Of a DNA stretch of 64,000 nucleotides, positions 34,897-45,832 are shown one piece after another. This stretch comes from Basidiobolus meristosporus CBS 931.73. Its lineage: Eukaryota > Basidiobolomycota > Basidiobolomycetes > Basidiobolales > Basidiobolaceae. A model generated the notes under the pieces. The model saw only the letters and a program-made list of their open reading frames with translations. It did not search any database and had not been told where the DNA came from. Numbering within the stretch: the first letter of the stretch is position 1; every line of letters starts with the position of its first letter. The position numbers and the translations under genes were made by a program. The DNA lies in NCBI GenBank assembly GCA_002104905.1, contig MCFE01000361.1, forward strand, positions 1-64,000. The letters run 5' to 3'.

Positions 34897-37800
34897 TCAT
34901 GGGCCTTGAACGAGATGCAAGATTGCTTGCTGCCTCGCAAGAATAATCCGAAGTGGTCCCAGAGCACCGAGTTGATCTGGCTGAGCACTGAGGCGATTTA
35001 TCTTGTCGGATGAGCTTCGACAGTCTCTGTTCAACTCATTTTTGATCTTGGCACGCAGGGTCGATACATCGGCCTCCAAAGAGAGCAGCTGCACAATAAA
35101 TGATCGTGCCTTCTCGGCCACAAGATCGTCAGAGTCGGCTAGAAGGGAGACCAGGGTCCTAAGGTCTTGCCCTTCCCACATCTTTATCCAGTGGTTAACC
35201 AAAACCGGGTCTTGCTCAGCGATAGTGGTAAGCGAGACAAGTATCGATACGGTGTGTGCTCTGATTTGGGGCAGCGGAGACAGAGATAAAAGTTTGCTCA
35301 AAGAGATGCCAGCACTGGAAGCAAGGATGCGCTCGCCAAGTGCTCTAGCAGCAGCTATTGTGCGGTGTGAAGATAAATAGTGGTTCAGCAACCCTGCAAA
35401 CTCCGCTACGGTCTGGGAGACGGTATAGGCGGAGCTGCTCCATTTCGGTTTCTTTTTCTTCGACTTCTTGCCATGGAGCTTTGATTTATTCACCACCTCG
35501 GCGACAAACGACTCCGATAGCTTGGCCAGGCATTCTTCGAATCGTGTGTAAGCTTGTTCTCGGGTTTGGGGGTTGTCGTAGAGCATGTTGAATGTAGCCT
35601 CGAACAAAGGTGACAGCCCAGGGATCTTATTCATGGTAAACATATCCAGCATGTCGTACCATACTGGATGGTCCGAATTCCCAATGTCAACCTCATGATC
35701 CAACGTGCATTGCACAAGCTGGACAACCATCTCCTGCAGCGCCTTCGGGGACTGGGGATAAAGGGAGATCAGGGCCAGAATCCAAAGGCGATCTATCTTC
35801 TTTCTCTTCCACTGGTGTAACCACATATCCGATATCCTTGATTGGATATTGTATTGCTCCAACTGCGTGATGGCTTGTACCAGCAGGAGCAACCCACGAC
35901 TGGCGTCAGGCTGAATAAGTGCCTCCAGCGAGCCCAGCTCCTGACTCTTGACCTCGATATCCTTCGAATTGAAAAACAGAAACGAGAACCATGCCTCATC
36001 GATGACCAACGTCTCAAAAAGATGCGCAGCCAAAGACTGATCCTTCTCGACTATCACGTCTATCATCACCGGAAGGATAAGATTATAAAACCACTTGATG
36101 GAGCCCGGCTCGGAATGCTCTTTCAGCGCGGTAAGGAGCTCAAGAATGATGGCAAATCTAGAGTCTTCAGGCTCGTCAGCGAGCAGGATATACAGCTGGT
36201 TCTGGGCAGCGATGCTACCAGGGTTGTTGAAATAGTTCACCAGCGTAGGGCGTAGTTCCTGCGACTTGAACAACGCCTCTCGGTTCTTCCAGGAGGTGAA
36301 GAATACGGACACAAGAGCAGCAGACATCGTGGATTTGTTCTTGTCGTCTTTGAGTAGAGACAGAAGCTGATGCATGTAATTGGTAGTGTTCTCGGTGCCA
36401 ACGTTAGAGGTGTCGTCCCAATCTATCTTCTCGATCAGCCATTTGAAGTACCTCTTCTGCACTAAAGGGGAGGTGATGGAAAGACAGTCGATAATCCATG
36501 TGACCAGATGGTCATTGGTGTTTTCTTCGGTCAGGTACTGCAGCAGATTTTGGCAAAGGTCGGGGCATTTGACATCGATGCTGTAATCGGCTTGGAGTTC
36601 CGCGGTGGGGTCAAAGATTAAACTGACCCTTTCGGTGGTGGGATTGAACAGCTGGACAAGTGCATAGAAAGGGCTTGCTCGTTTGTTGTATATACGCTTC
36701 CTTTTCTTGACCATGGCGGAGAGTGGCTCAAGAATAAGCTGAAATTTCTCTGGCTCCCAGGTCAGCCAGACCGCGATAACGTGCTCCAACAGAAATTTCC
36801 TATCGCTGGGATACTGGCTTCCAATCAAATCTTTCAACTGCTCGCTGAACGTTGTGACCGATTCTTCTCCCGCATAGCGGATCCATAACTCAACTCCCTT
36901 GGTGACCAGTTTGTCGCGGTCATACATCGCATGAGGCGGCGGTGCAACTATGAAGTCTGGTCCAAGCACGTTATCGATCTTCGGTTTATCGACAGCTACC
37001 CCAATAATAGATGTTGCTCTGGGTTCTGCACCTATGCTAGGGACTTTGTCAGAAGGTTGGGGTGTGCTTGCGTTTCCGCCCGGACCCGCTGTGGAAGAGA
37101 TAGAAAGGTCACGGATGCCTGAGCTTGACGGTCGTATGACCGGGGGTATGGGTTTTGGAAGAGTTTCCTGCTTAGGGACAGGGGACAACGGCGGCCTGGT
37201 ATTCTGGCTACTTGATGATGTAGAAGTGGATGTTGGCATGCCGATATTGTGGTGGCCTGACTTTGACGGGTTGATGATTGGAACGTCAAGACTCTTCGGG
37301 CGTTTGATCTCGGGCGGGTGCGGATTTTCCACAGTGTTGGTCAAGAACATCCAATTGGAATTGGCATTTTCCTCGCTTAGATTGTAAACACCTTGACCAG
37401 AGGCCTGTTTCAAAAATGAAGCCATTCCCTGGACTGATTCGGTGGTCAAGGGCTGCTCACTTTGTCTGCTGGGCTGAAGATGATCAGATAAGTTGGTGAT
37501 GGGGGTGCCGGACTCCGGAGTGAAAGCACCTTGTCCCGTAAACGGGGCTATCTTGGGTTGTGTGTCTGAACCGCTAGGCTTGGTTGGAATTGGCGGGTTA
37601 AGGAGAAGCGACTGTAATGAGCCCCCATTCCTTTTTGGCGATGCTTCAGTAAAAGTATTCGCTTGAGGGTTTCTCGCGGGAGAAGTATACCGATTTCCTT
37701 CCGAGTTCGTGGGATTGCTCAACAATATATTTTGGAAACCGTGTGGTGTGGAGGATGACGGGGCTGAAGGCATCACATGCCTAGCAGTAAGGTTAGAGAT

Positions 37801-38922
37801 GACCATTCCGTCGTTTATGTTCGGATTTCTGTTTGATGGTTGATGTGTAATAATGGGACTCGGTTGGTTCTCGACTGCTGGAGGGTAGGTGCTATTCATA
37901 TGCTGTGGTAGCTCTCTCTTGTAAGCAGTAAGGCTCTGTGGAGTGAAAGAGGTAGGCGTATTTGACATATGGGGCATTTCAGCGGTTGGCGTTGAAGTCT
38001 GCTTCCTTCGAAAGATTTCATCTAAATAGGAATTACTTGGACCACTAGTTGGAGCGGAGGTTTGTCTGAATACTGAAGATTCTTTTCGATAAGCGTCATT
38101 CATAGAAGTTGTAGCATCCGGAATCAGATTGCTATGTGGATAATTTTCCTGCTTAACAGCTGAACCAAAAGGAGACACGTATTGATACTGATTTAGGTTT
38201 TCCATCCGACTACTAGGCATTTTTTCCGTTGAGGTTCCGGTGTGATATTCATGGGGGTTGCTGCTAGCATACCGCTGGTCGGCAGCCATTGGCGCGATTG
38301 GGGTTTGCCGAGGATCAGCCATTCCGCTCCTCTCATCCGTAACGTTGTTGAATACATAGGAGCCAGATCTAGGTGCCACATTCGAGGCCTTGGCACTATA
38401 TACATTCCTATTGTAGTGTTCAGGATTTGAAAAGATGCTAGCGCCTGCATTGTCTGTCCAACGGGGTGTTCCTTGTGGAGGATTATTGTTGTTGGATTGA
38501 ATATCAAACATACCGTAGGATTGCGGGGGTATGGAGGTGGAATTGGTGGGCTCCTTCTGAAACCCGTAGGTTGCCCGCTCTCTCTCAAACATGGTTCCAG
38601 AATTCAACGGATTGGGATATGAGGGCAAAGAGGTTGAGGTTTTGTGATACGGCGCAAAATTTGATATGGTAGGATTGGCCGATGCCTGTGGCAATGAAGG
38701 AATGTTTGTAATTGCTGGTAAGGTGGGGTTCGAATGCATTTGTGGATCCAAGCCAGGAAATCTGTTTGTGTCTTGACCATATTCAGGTCTCATTTGTTCT
38801 CGAGGGATTTCTTGGTTGTATTCGTTTCGAGAGAATTTCTGGTTCCTCGGATCTACTTGGTATGAACCTCGAGGTCTCTTTGGGGGTTGTGAGCCTTGAT
38901 ACTCATAGTAATACTTGTCCAT
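34897..38922 (-). CDS. Large protein: low-complexity N-terminus plus helical-repeat C-terminus, unrecognised
   Basis: One uninterrupted reading frame of 1341 codons, unusual beside its intron-rich neighbours. Residues 1 to about 640 are rich in Asn, Ser, Pro, Thr and Gln with few hydrophobics and are probably disordered; the N-terminus starts with YYYEYQGSQPPKRPRG. Residues from about 640 to the end are predicted alpha-helical, with repeated amphipathic helices (HVIAVWLTWEPEKFQLILEP, LLLLVQAITQLEQYNI, HTVSILVSLTTIAEQDPVLV) and two basic patches (MVKKRKRIYNKR, KLHGKKSKKKKPK). This is an ARM/HEAT-like scaffold architecture such as occurs in nuclear RNA-processing or transcription complexes. I cannot assign a family and do not propose a function. 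Confidence 0.85.
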   Translation of the reverse strand: MDKYYYEYQGSQPPKRPRGSYQVDPRNQKFSRNEYNQEIPREQMRPEYGQDTNRFPGLDPQMHSNPTLPAITNIPSLPQASANPTISNFAPYHKTSTSLPSYPNPLNSGTMFERERATYGFQKEPTNSTSIPPQSYGMFDIQSNNNNPPQGTPRWTDNAGASIFSNPEHYNRNVYSAKASNVAPRSGSYVFNNVTDERSGMADPRQTPIAPMAADQRYASSNPHEYHTGTSTEKMPSSRMENLNQYQYVSPFGSAVKQENYPHSNLIPDATTSMNDAYRKESSVFRQTSAPTSGPSNSYLDEIFRRKQTSTPTAEMPHMSNTPTSFTPQSLTAYKRELPQHMNSTYPPAVENQPSPIITHQPSNRNPNINDGMVISNLTARHVMPSAPSSSTPHGFQNILLSNPTNSEGNRYTSPARNPQANTFTEASPKRNGGSLQSLLLNPPIPTKPSGSDTQPKIAPFTGQGAFTPESGTPITNLSDHLQPSRQSEQPLTTESVQGMASFLKQASGQGVYNLSEENANSNWMFLTNTVENPHPPEIKRPKSLDVPIINPSKSGHHNIGMPTSTSTSSSSQNTRPPLSPVPKQETLPKPIPPVIRPSSSGIRDLSISSTAGPGGNASTPQPSDKVPSIGAEPRATSIIGVAVDKPKIDNVLGPDFIVAPPPHAMYDRDKLVTKGVELWIRYAGEESVTTFSEQLKDLIGSQYPSDRKFLLEHVIAVWLTWEPEKFQLILEPLSAMVKKRKRIYNKRASPFYALVQLFNPTTERVSLIFDPTAELQADYSIDVKCPDLCQNLLQYLTEENTNDHLVTWIIDCLSITSPLVQKRYFKWLIEKIDWDDTSNVGTENTTNYMHQLLSLLKDDKNKSTMSAALVSVFFTSWKNREALFKSQELRPTLVNYFNNPGSIAAQNQLYILLADEPEDSRFAIILELLTALKEHSEPGSIKWFYNLILPVMIDVIVEKDQSLAAHLFETLVIDEAWFSFLFFNSKDIEVKSQELGSLEALIQPDASRGLLLLVQAITQLEQYNIQSRISDMWLHQWKRKKIDRLWILALISLYPQSPKALQEMVVQLVQCTLDHEVDIGNSDHPVWYDMLDMFTMNKIPGLSPLFEATFNMLYDNPQTREQAYTRFEECLAKLSESFVAEVVNKSKLHGKKSKKKKPKWSSSAYTVSQTVAEFAGLLNHYLSSHRTIAAARALGERILASSAGISLSKLLSLSPLPQIRAHTVSILVSLTTIAEQDPVLVNHWIKMWEGQDLRTLVSLLADSDDLVAEKARSFIVQLLSLEADVSTLRAKIKNELNRDCRSSSDKINRLSAQPDQLGALGPLRIILARQQAILHLVQGP

Positions 38923-39426
38923 CGTTCCTAAGACCTTCCTGGTCCTTCGATATGAAAGTGCAAATCGATTCTTGGTTGCTTTTGTTGAGGAAAAGGCGAA
39001 TTGGGCATTTTATAGAGGCATAGATCAATTTCCTGATCGGTTGTTCCCAAAAATTATTTCATCACAGTGGTATTAATGCATGTATAGTAAACATGGTTCC
39101 CGCTCCCTCCTCAATCGATGGGCTGGAGGTTAGGTCTTGTGCTGTCTCCTCTTTCTCGGAGAATTGCGATGTTATTCTGCTTTCAAATCACCTTATTTTA
39201 CCAGTGGCATGTCACTAGAATGACAGCTCCAAGGAAGGTTTCAAGGTTGGATTTGCATGGATATCCGTTCCATTTAATGTTGATCTGAGCTCATACATAA
39301 CCACGAGATTAATCATTTTGTAAAGATTTATCCCAACATTTCAATCATCCTGGCTTTTCTGTAAGAGCCCTAGAGTGCATGTACCAATTCATTTCGTAAT
39401 TCTACCATCTTAAAGAGTCGTCAATC
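38923..39426. promoter_or_regulatory. Divergent intergenic region
   Basis: 504 bases between the large helical-repeat gene (minus) and the BORCS5 gene (plus). No open frame with similarity and no repeat seen; it should carry both promoters. Confidence 0.5.
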
Positions 39427-41187
39427 ATGGTAATCTTGAAGTCCTCCCTTCATGCTTTCCTTTGGCTATCGTTTCATTCCACTTACACAGGCTTAGCTGA
39501 CATTGCTCCGTGAATTTTTAGGGTCAAGAGCATTCGAAGGTGTCTTTGGAACAACGCAAAAATACCACCACACAGGTGCCTACGCTATCCACACTACGCC
39601 ACACAATCGCCTCCAACTCCAACTCAAACTCCACCTCCTCATCTTTGTCAACCCACACTCCTGAATCCAGACCGACTTACCAAAGCTATACGACCCAGCC
39701 ACTTAATATAGCGTCAGCAAGCAGTATCGATACTTCAATCCTCTCAACATCTGCCCCTACAACTCAACAATATTCGATTATGGCAACACTGTACCCAGAT
39801 ACAAGATCGGAGCATAAGGGGATCCCTTCCGCCTATTTCAAAAGACGAACCTATTCAGTTGAGAGTAAGAGAAGTGCCTACAAACCTAGAACGCTATCTG
39901 ATTACCCAAAGGTAAGCCTACGTCGTGTCCCGACCACTTCGTTACCTGTGCTTATCTCCCCGAATGATCACAGGGTCTCGTCACAGTAAACTTAATCGAT
40001 CATACTTCGGATAATGAAGAACCGGAGCTCCAGTTACTTGCCCAGAGCCAAAGGGTATTTACTGACTCAGCGATTTAAAGATGGGCTCACTTTCATTTAT
40101 CAAGCCGCTTCTTAGTTTCAGCCACTTGTAAAATCCTCCGGTTATACCTCCTTTGGCTTCGGTAACCTCTGGGGCTCTACCTCCCCATCTCCTGATATAT
40201 CGGGGTTGAGTAAGTCATTGAAGCCTGGTCGCGGAGACATTTCTCAACAGCACATTAACAACCATCCAGCACTAGATTCCGACCCGCTCGCTAACATTTG
40301 CACAGACTTGCAAGGCCACGTGAGAAGAAATGCCTACCAGGTGTCGGAAGACCAAGTTAGATGTGTCTTTATTGATGTTTGGCAGACTCATCTCTAACAA
40401 AGACTCCTACTTTCGTAGCGTTCTCTCGCAGACAATCTGAAAGCAATGGACGAGTTCTCCTCGGAGCTTTGGAATGGCGTGAGTGCCAACTTACAAGACA
40501 TGAAAACATGCGCCGATCAGCTCAGCAATGGTCCGTATCTTCCTAAAACTGATTTCCTGTTGATAGTCATCTCACTTGATGTACCCTGTAGTCACCGCGC
40601 TTCAACAACAAATCGAGAACACCCATCAGCTATTGTTCAACGTCTTTCAGACTTTGGGGAAGTTGAACTCTTTGTTGCCAGAGGCGCAGAGAGTCGAGTC
40701 GCTTTCAGAAGACCAATACCCTGCTCTTCAGCGAGCCTACCAGACTTCGCTACGTAAGCGTTCAGGATCTGTCAGCGTTGAGAGAAATCGGTTGTCTTTA
40801 CCTAGCCGACGTGGTAAAGAAACCACCACCCTCACGCTGAACAATGTTTTCTCCGGCGCTGACTCTTACGGTGATGTGAGCAGCTATCGTGCCCCATCCC
40901 CGGCACCATCGATTCATAATGCCGAAAGCTCAGCTTCAAGAACGTTGAAAGAGCTGGCCTCGCGGTCGGATAAAGAGCGCTCCACCTCTTGGTCCACCGT
41001 TTTTAACACGCCCTCTCGCCGGGCCCTCCCTATGAGGCAACAAATATCGCGTGCGGAGCGATATAGTGGCGCTGACACCGCCTCCCCCGATATTGACCGC
41101 CTGTTGCATCTTTCCTCTTTACAACTACCAGATTCCCCTCAAGAAACTGTACACCACGTTCCTAACCTAAACAACCATAATCCATAA
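39427..41187 (+). CDS. BORCS5: BORC subunit 5 (myrlysin) homologue
   Basis: Six exons: 39427-39429 (ATG only), 39522-39911, 39974-40054, 40122-40362, about 40432-40530, 40592-41187; 469 aa. Splicing ATG to GGTCAAGAG gives MGQEHSK, a textbook N-myristoylation signal (Gly2, Ser6, Lys7), which is how human BORCS5 attaches to lysosomes. A Ser/Thr-rich stretch follows, then GLVTVNLIDH, QRPLVKSSGYTSFGFG, a helical region (NLKAMDEFSSELW) and TLGKLNSLLPEAQRVESL, which corresponds to the conserved end of the human protein. About 130 extra residues follow. BORC recruits Arl8 to lysosomes or vacuoles. The donor after 40362 (GTGTCT) is weak and is chosen by phase. Last recognisable host gene of the window. 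Confidence 0.77.
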
Positions 41188-41532
41188 TCCTGGGAGTCCC
41201 GTCCACCTTGTAGTATACACTTCTTCATGTATCATAGACTTGAAACTGCCGATGCTCACTTCTCTGCAGTCTCGCCAGTAAGAGCCAGTTGGTTGGTGGT
41301 GAATCAGGTGCCACACCAGTTTGTAGTGTGACTTGCTGAGCTTGAATAAACTCCATGGAGCTTGGTCCATTTCATCAATTGCAAGAGGCTAAAATATGGA
41401 CTCTAGTGCTCTGAAGCATGAGCGTGAACAGACTGCCCGGGATTTATTGGATTCCGGAAACTCGCCTTTGCAGTTTGATTGCAAGTTACGGAGTAATGCT
41501 AAGGATTGTGCACTCACTGAAGAAACTGTTTC
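41188..41532. other. 3' flank of BORCS5 and border of the repeat compartment
   Basis: No gene seen. From here on the sequence becomes AT-richer and the repeats begin; short open frames in both directions have no family similarity. Confidence 0.55.
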
Positions 41533-41690
41533 TGTTGTAAATTTCGTAATTACTCCTAAATATTCATCCAACTTAGTCACATAGATCATTGTCTCCAAAC
41601 CTTCAAGAATTCTGGCCAAACTCCTTGCCAGGATTTACTTTGAATCTTCTCATCAAAATATTCCCTATGAAAAATCTCAAACTTGGATTT
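41533..41690 (+). repeat. Truncated copia LTR fragment
   Basis: Starts TGTTGTAAATTTCGTAATTA and follows the LTR consensus seen in the other copies (CTAAATATTCA, CAACTTAGTCAC, then the AGGATTTACT region) before it breaks off at about 41690, where an inverted-repeat element starts. Considerably diverged. Confidence 0.75.
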
Positions 41691-42236
41691 CATCTGATAA
41701 TATGATGGTATTCTAACAGTATTTTGCCGGTATTCAGCTGGTGTTTTTCCTTTGAATTTTTAGTTGCAATTTTTGGTGGAAGTAGTGTGTAGCTGATTGC
41801 CAAATTTAGCATGAATGCTACCCTAAGAAAAGAAAATCAAGAACAGTCCTGGAGAATACAGCATAGTATCAACTGAGTTCCACATTTCTCCAAATTTACA
41901 ACTCTCAACATTTTAGGTACTAGCTATTTGGTAGACCGGCATATTTTCCAGGAGGAGGCTAGGGTACCTAGCACTCATGCCCAATTTAGTAATCATCTAC
42001 TCACTACCTCCCCCAAAAATTGCAACTAAAAATCTGAAGGAAAAACACTGGCTGAACACCAGCATAATGCTGCCTGAATACCAGCAGATCATCAGCTGAA
42101 TTCCTGGTTTGAGATCTCAGATTGGGCTAGTTTACCTAGTCTTCTCCCTGAAAATATGTTGGCTTGTCTGCCAAATAGCTAGCACCTGAGATACTCAGAA
42201 TATTAAGTTTAGAGAAACTTGGAATTAGCTGATATC
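41691..42236. repeat. Foldback-like element with two nested inverted repeats
   Basis: Order A-B-A'-B'. Segment A (about 41738-41803, GTGTTTTTCCTTTGAATTTT and onward) reappears inverted at about 41998-42060. Segment B (about 41877-41987, containing GGTACTAGCTATTTGGTAGA) reappears inverted at about 42125-42225. The arms are clearly diverged, so the element is old. It sits between two copia LTR fragments. No coding potential. Confidence 0.7.
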
Positions 42237-42493
42237 TGTTGTAAAATTTGTAATTCCACCTAGATATTCACCTAACTTAGTCACTTAGATCATTACCTTC
42301 AAATCCTAGAGAATACTGACACAATTCCTTGTTGGGATTTATTTAGAATATTCTCACCAAAACATCATGTGCCTAGAACATGGAATATCTCAGAGCTTCC
42401 AAACAGCCCCCAACTTTGTGCACCTACTTTTGAGACCTTTGAAAACATATTCTATGTGCTTGTTATGCCAAGACCATGTAATACTGTAAATAC
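42237..42493 (+). repeat. 5' part of a copia LTR
   Basis: Starts TGTTGTAAAATTTG and follows the LTR consensus for about 257 bases up to the segment TGCCAAGACCATGTAATACTG, then runs directly into the start of another LTR at 42494. Confidence 0.85.
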
Positions 42494-42938
42494 TGTTGTA
42501 AAAATTTGTAATTCCCCCTAAATATGCACCTAACTTAGTCACTTAAATCATTACCTCTAAATGCTAGAGAATACTGACCAAAATACTTGTTGGGACTTAC
42601 TCAGAATATTTTCACCAAAATATCAGGTACCCAGAGCATGAATATTCTCAAAGTTGTTCAAGCAGCCCCAAAATTTTGCACACATGCTCTTGAGACCTTC
42701 CTAAGCCTATTCTACATGCTTGGTATGCCAAGTGCATGTAAAAGTATAAATACTACTCTTGCATCCAATAAATATACATGTGAAAACTACTTAATCTACT
42801 TGTCCTCCCAATCACTTCCAATATCTCCAAGACTTTTACAACAAATACTACCTTTACATTTAATAAAACCTCAAGTGCAAACTACTTGATCTACTAGTTC
42901 TCCTAACTACTTACAATATCTTGAATACTCTTACAACA
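42494..42938 (+). repeat. Copia LTR with duplicated 3' end (5' LTR of copia copy B)
   Basis: 42494-42843 is a full LTR of 350 bases beginning TGTTGTAAAAA and ending TTTTACAACA. A further 95 bases (42844-42938) repeat the last part of the LTR, again ending CTTACAACA. It is followed at once by the primer-site sequence and gag of copy B. Confidence 0.88.
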
Positions 42939-43675
42939 GCTTATGAGCCCCAAGCTATCACTCTCTACAATGTCACTACAGCTATTATTAGAACTGTTCC
43001 CTCTGCTGATCAGTTGGATGGATCTAACATCCTGGTCTGGAAGGTGAGAATAAAGATGCTGTAACAGGAAAGAAGCCTTTGGGATATTGCTATGGGAGAG
43101 GAGTGCTCTCCTAAAAATGCAGGAGCACAAGCCTTAAAGTTCCAGAAGAAAGAACAAAGTGCCTTTCACTGCATTTGCTATAATGTTGAAGACAAATTGC
43201 TAATTCCATGTTCACAAGTAAAGACAGCAATTGATGCCTGGAAGGCATTAGAAGACACCTACCAGTCATGTTCAGCTGCTAAGAAAATTTATTCTAGATA
43301 AAATTCCTTATTACAAGTATGCCACCAGGAGGAGAAACAAAAAATTTGACTAACAGAATTTCCCTGTTGGCTGATGACATAAAATCAGTGGGCCTACCAG
43401 CTACTGATGACAATGTGCTGGTTATCATCCCAAATAGCTTGACAGATAAGTTTCAGGGCCTTGCACAGCCATAGAGTCCAGAACTGAAGATTTGACCTTG
43501 AAATGTATATAAAGAAGGCTCCTGAATGAACAATTAGAAAAATCAAGCACCAAAAAGAAGGAAGAAGAAAATGCCTTAATAAGCAATGCTAATCCACAAA
43601 GAAGGTACTCAGGCCCCTTCAAGGGCAACAGCAACCTGTTTTAAGCCTACTGCAAAAGAAAAGAACACACAATTG
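42939..43675 (+). pseudogene. Copia copy B: primer site and decayed gag
   Basis: Starts with GCTTATGAGCCCCAAGC, matching the primer site of copy A except at one position. The gag reading follows in broken frames: DQLDGSNILVWKVRIKML, GEECSPKNAG, KKEQSAFHCICYNVEDKLL, AWKALEDTYQSCSAAKK. Stops and frameshifts are frequent. It reaches the zinc-knuckle region (TAKEKNTQLNC) where copy A is inserted; the reading continues on the other side of copy A at 48706. Confidence 0.85.
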
Positions 43676-44024
43676 AATTGCAAGAGTCTTGGAGATATTG
43701 GAAGTGATTTGGAGAACAAGGAGATTATGTGGTTTTTGCTTAATGATATATTGAATGTAAAAGTAGTATTAATACTCTTACATGGTCTTGGCATAACAAT
43801 CACCTAGAATAGACTAAGGAAGGTCCCAAGAACATATGTGCAAAGTTTGAGGCTGTTTGGACAACTTTGAGAATTTTCATGTTCTGGGTACCTGGTATTT
43901 TGGTGAAAATATTCCAAGTAAATCCCAACAAGGAATTTGGCCAGTATTCCATAGGATTTGAAGGTAATGATCTACGTGACTAAGTTAGGTGAATATTTAG
44001 GTGGAATTACAAACTTTTACATCA
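43676..44024 (-). repeat. 3' LTR of copia copy A
   Basis: Read on the minus strand it starts TGATGTAAAAGTTTGTAATT and runs to the end corresponding to CTTACAACA, here changed to CTTGCAATT. About 349 bases; clearly different at several sites from the 5' LTR, so insertion is not recent. Confidence 0.85.
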
Positions 44025-44035
44025 CTTGCACTCAG

Positions 44036-45832
44036 CTAATTGTTCATACTGACTAGTCCTAATTTTGACCTAAGATATTCAAACTTGTCTCTAGCTAATG
44101 GTTTGGTAAATATGTCTGCAATCATTTCATCTGTAGGACAGTAAACTAAGCTAACTAAGTTATTCTCTATAGCTTTATGTATGAAGTGATGTCTAGTATC
44201 TATGTGCTTGGTTCTAGCGTGAAAAGTTGGATTTCTACCTAATTGTATACATCCTTGATTATCTTGAAATAAAGTAATAGGCATTGTTTGACATAGGCCT
44301 AAATCTGTAAAAGCCTTTCTTAGTCACATTACTACTTTGGTAGCTTTACAGGCTGCCATGTACTCTGCCTCTGAGGTAGAAAGTGTTATAGTTGGTTGCT
44401 TTCTGGAGTTCCATGAAATTGCTCCTTCACAGTAAAGAAAGGTGTATCCTGTGGTGGATTTTCTGGCATCCAAATTTTGTCCCCAATCAGCATCAGAGTA
44501 TCCCACAAGATCCTGTTCTGAATCCTTATAAGTGTGTCTTAAGCAGATATCAGCAGTTCCTTTTAGGTATCTAAATATCTGCTTAACTGCTGCAATACAA
44601 TCAGATCCATAGTACTGATTATGTTGGCTGACAACTCCCACTGAATATGAGATATCAGGACATGTTCCAAGCATGATATACATCAGACTGCCAACCATAG
44701 ATTGATAAGGAAAGTCAGGGCTTTCAGATGGCACCAAGCTTTCTTGATTTGGTTGAGTTTTGACCAAGTTAAGGTTTGTTTCCATTGGGGTAGCTGCCGG
44801 TTTACAATCTTCCAATTGATACTTCTTTAGTATATCTTGAATATACTTGGATTGGCTTAGGGTGATAGCCTGGGCACTTCTGTCTATGAGGAACTTAATC
44901 CCTAAGTAGTAACTGAGTTCTCCTAGATTGGACATCTTGAACTCCTTAGATAGGCTGGATATAGTCTCTTCCAATGTTTCTAGGTTATTGGTGGCTATAA
45001 TAAGATCATACACATATAGAGCTAATAGAACTGGATTTGCTCTATCTGGCTTGTAGTATATACTATAGTCAGCATTATTTCTTTTGAAACTCAAAGATTC
45101 CAAATAAGAATCTGTCTTGCGATTCCATGCTCTTGGCAATTGTTTGAGACCATATAGAGACTTTTTAAGCTTACAGACCAAATCAGGGTTATCTTGATCA
45201 ACAAACTCATCAGGCTGGTCCATATACACATCCTCATCAAGTTCTCTATTCAAATATGCAGCTTTTACAACCATTTGATGTATAGAATTTATATTTGGCT
45301 GCAATAGCCAATATTAATCTGATGGAATTAAACTTGGCTACCAGTGCAAAGGTCTCAGTATAGTCAAGTCCTTTTGTTTGAGAGTATTCTTTGGCAATAA
45401 GTCTTGCTTTGTATCCTGCAATTGTACCATCAGCCTTGTATTTTGTCTTGAAGACCCATCTGCATCCAATTGATTTTTGGTTGATTGGTAATTTGACTAA
45501 GTCCCAAGTTTGATTTTCCATCAGGGCCTGATATTCCTCAATCATTGCAGATCTCTAAAGCTTTGTCTGAGGGCTATTTAGGGCCTCTTTACAGTCTGGG
45601 GTTCATCAATATGGACTGAATAGGCATAGGCCAAGTTTGTACCCTCACTGATATAGTAATTTTGGTTATTTCTTGTCTGATTGGATCTCCAGGCATTTGA
45701 TACTGAGATGATCACTTCTGGGATATTCCTGAGCACTGATTCTGGCTGAATTATGGTTGTAGAGTCCTCTGGAGTGAAAAATTCTTTGTTGTTTTGCTCT
45801 GAATCAATCCTGACAATTGGTGGACTTGTGAT
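44036..45832 (-). pseudogene. Copia copy A: reverse transcriptase and RNase H
   Basis: Minus-strand reading in several frames. Seen: GCRWVFKTKYKADGTI and GYKARLIAKEYSQ (start of copia RT), LYGLKQLPRAW, the active site as LYVYDLI where YVDDL is expected, SYYLGIKFLID, MVGSLMYIM, GYSDADWGQN and DARKSTTGY (RNase H), TLSTSEAEYMAAC and KHIDTRHHFI. The Asp-to-Tyr change in the active site removes a catalytic residue. Frames break near 45250-45305, at 45550 and after 44324. Confidence 0.9.
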
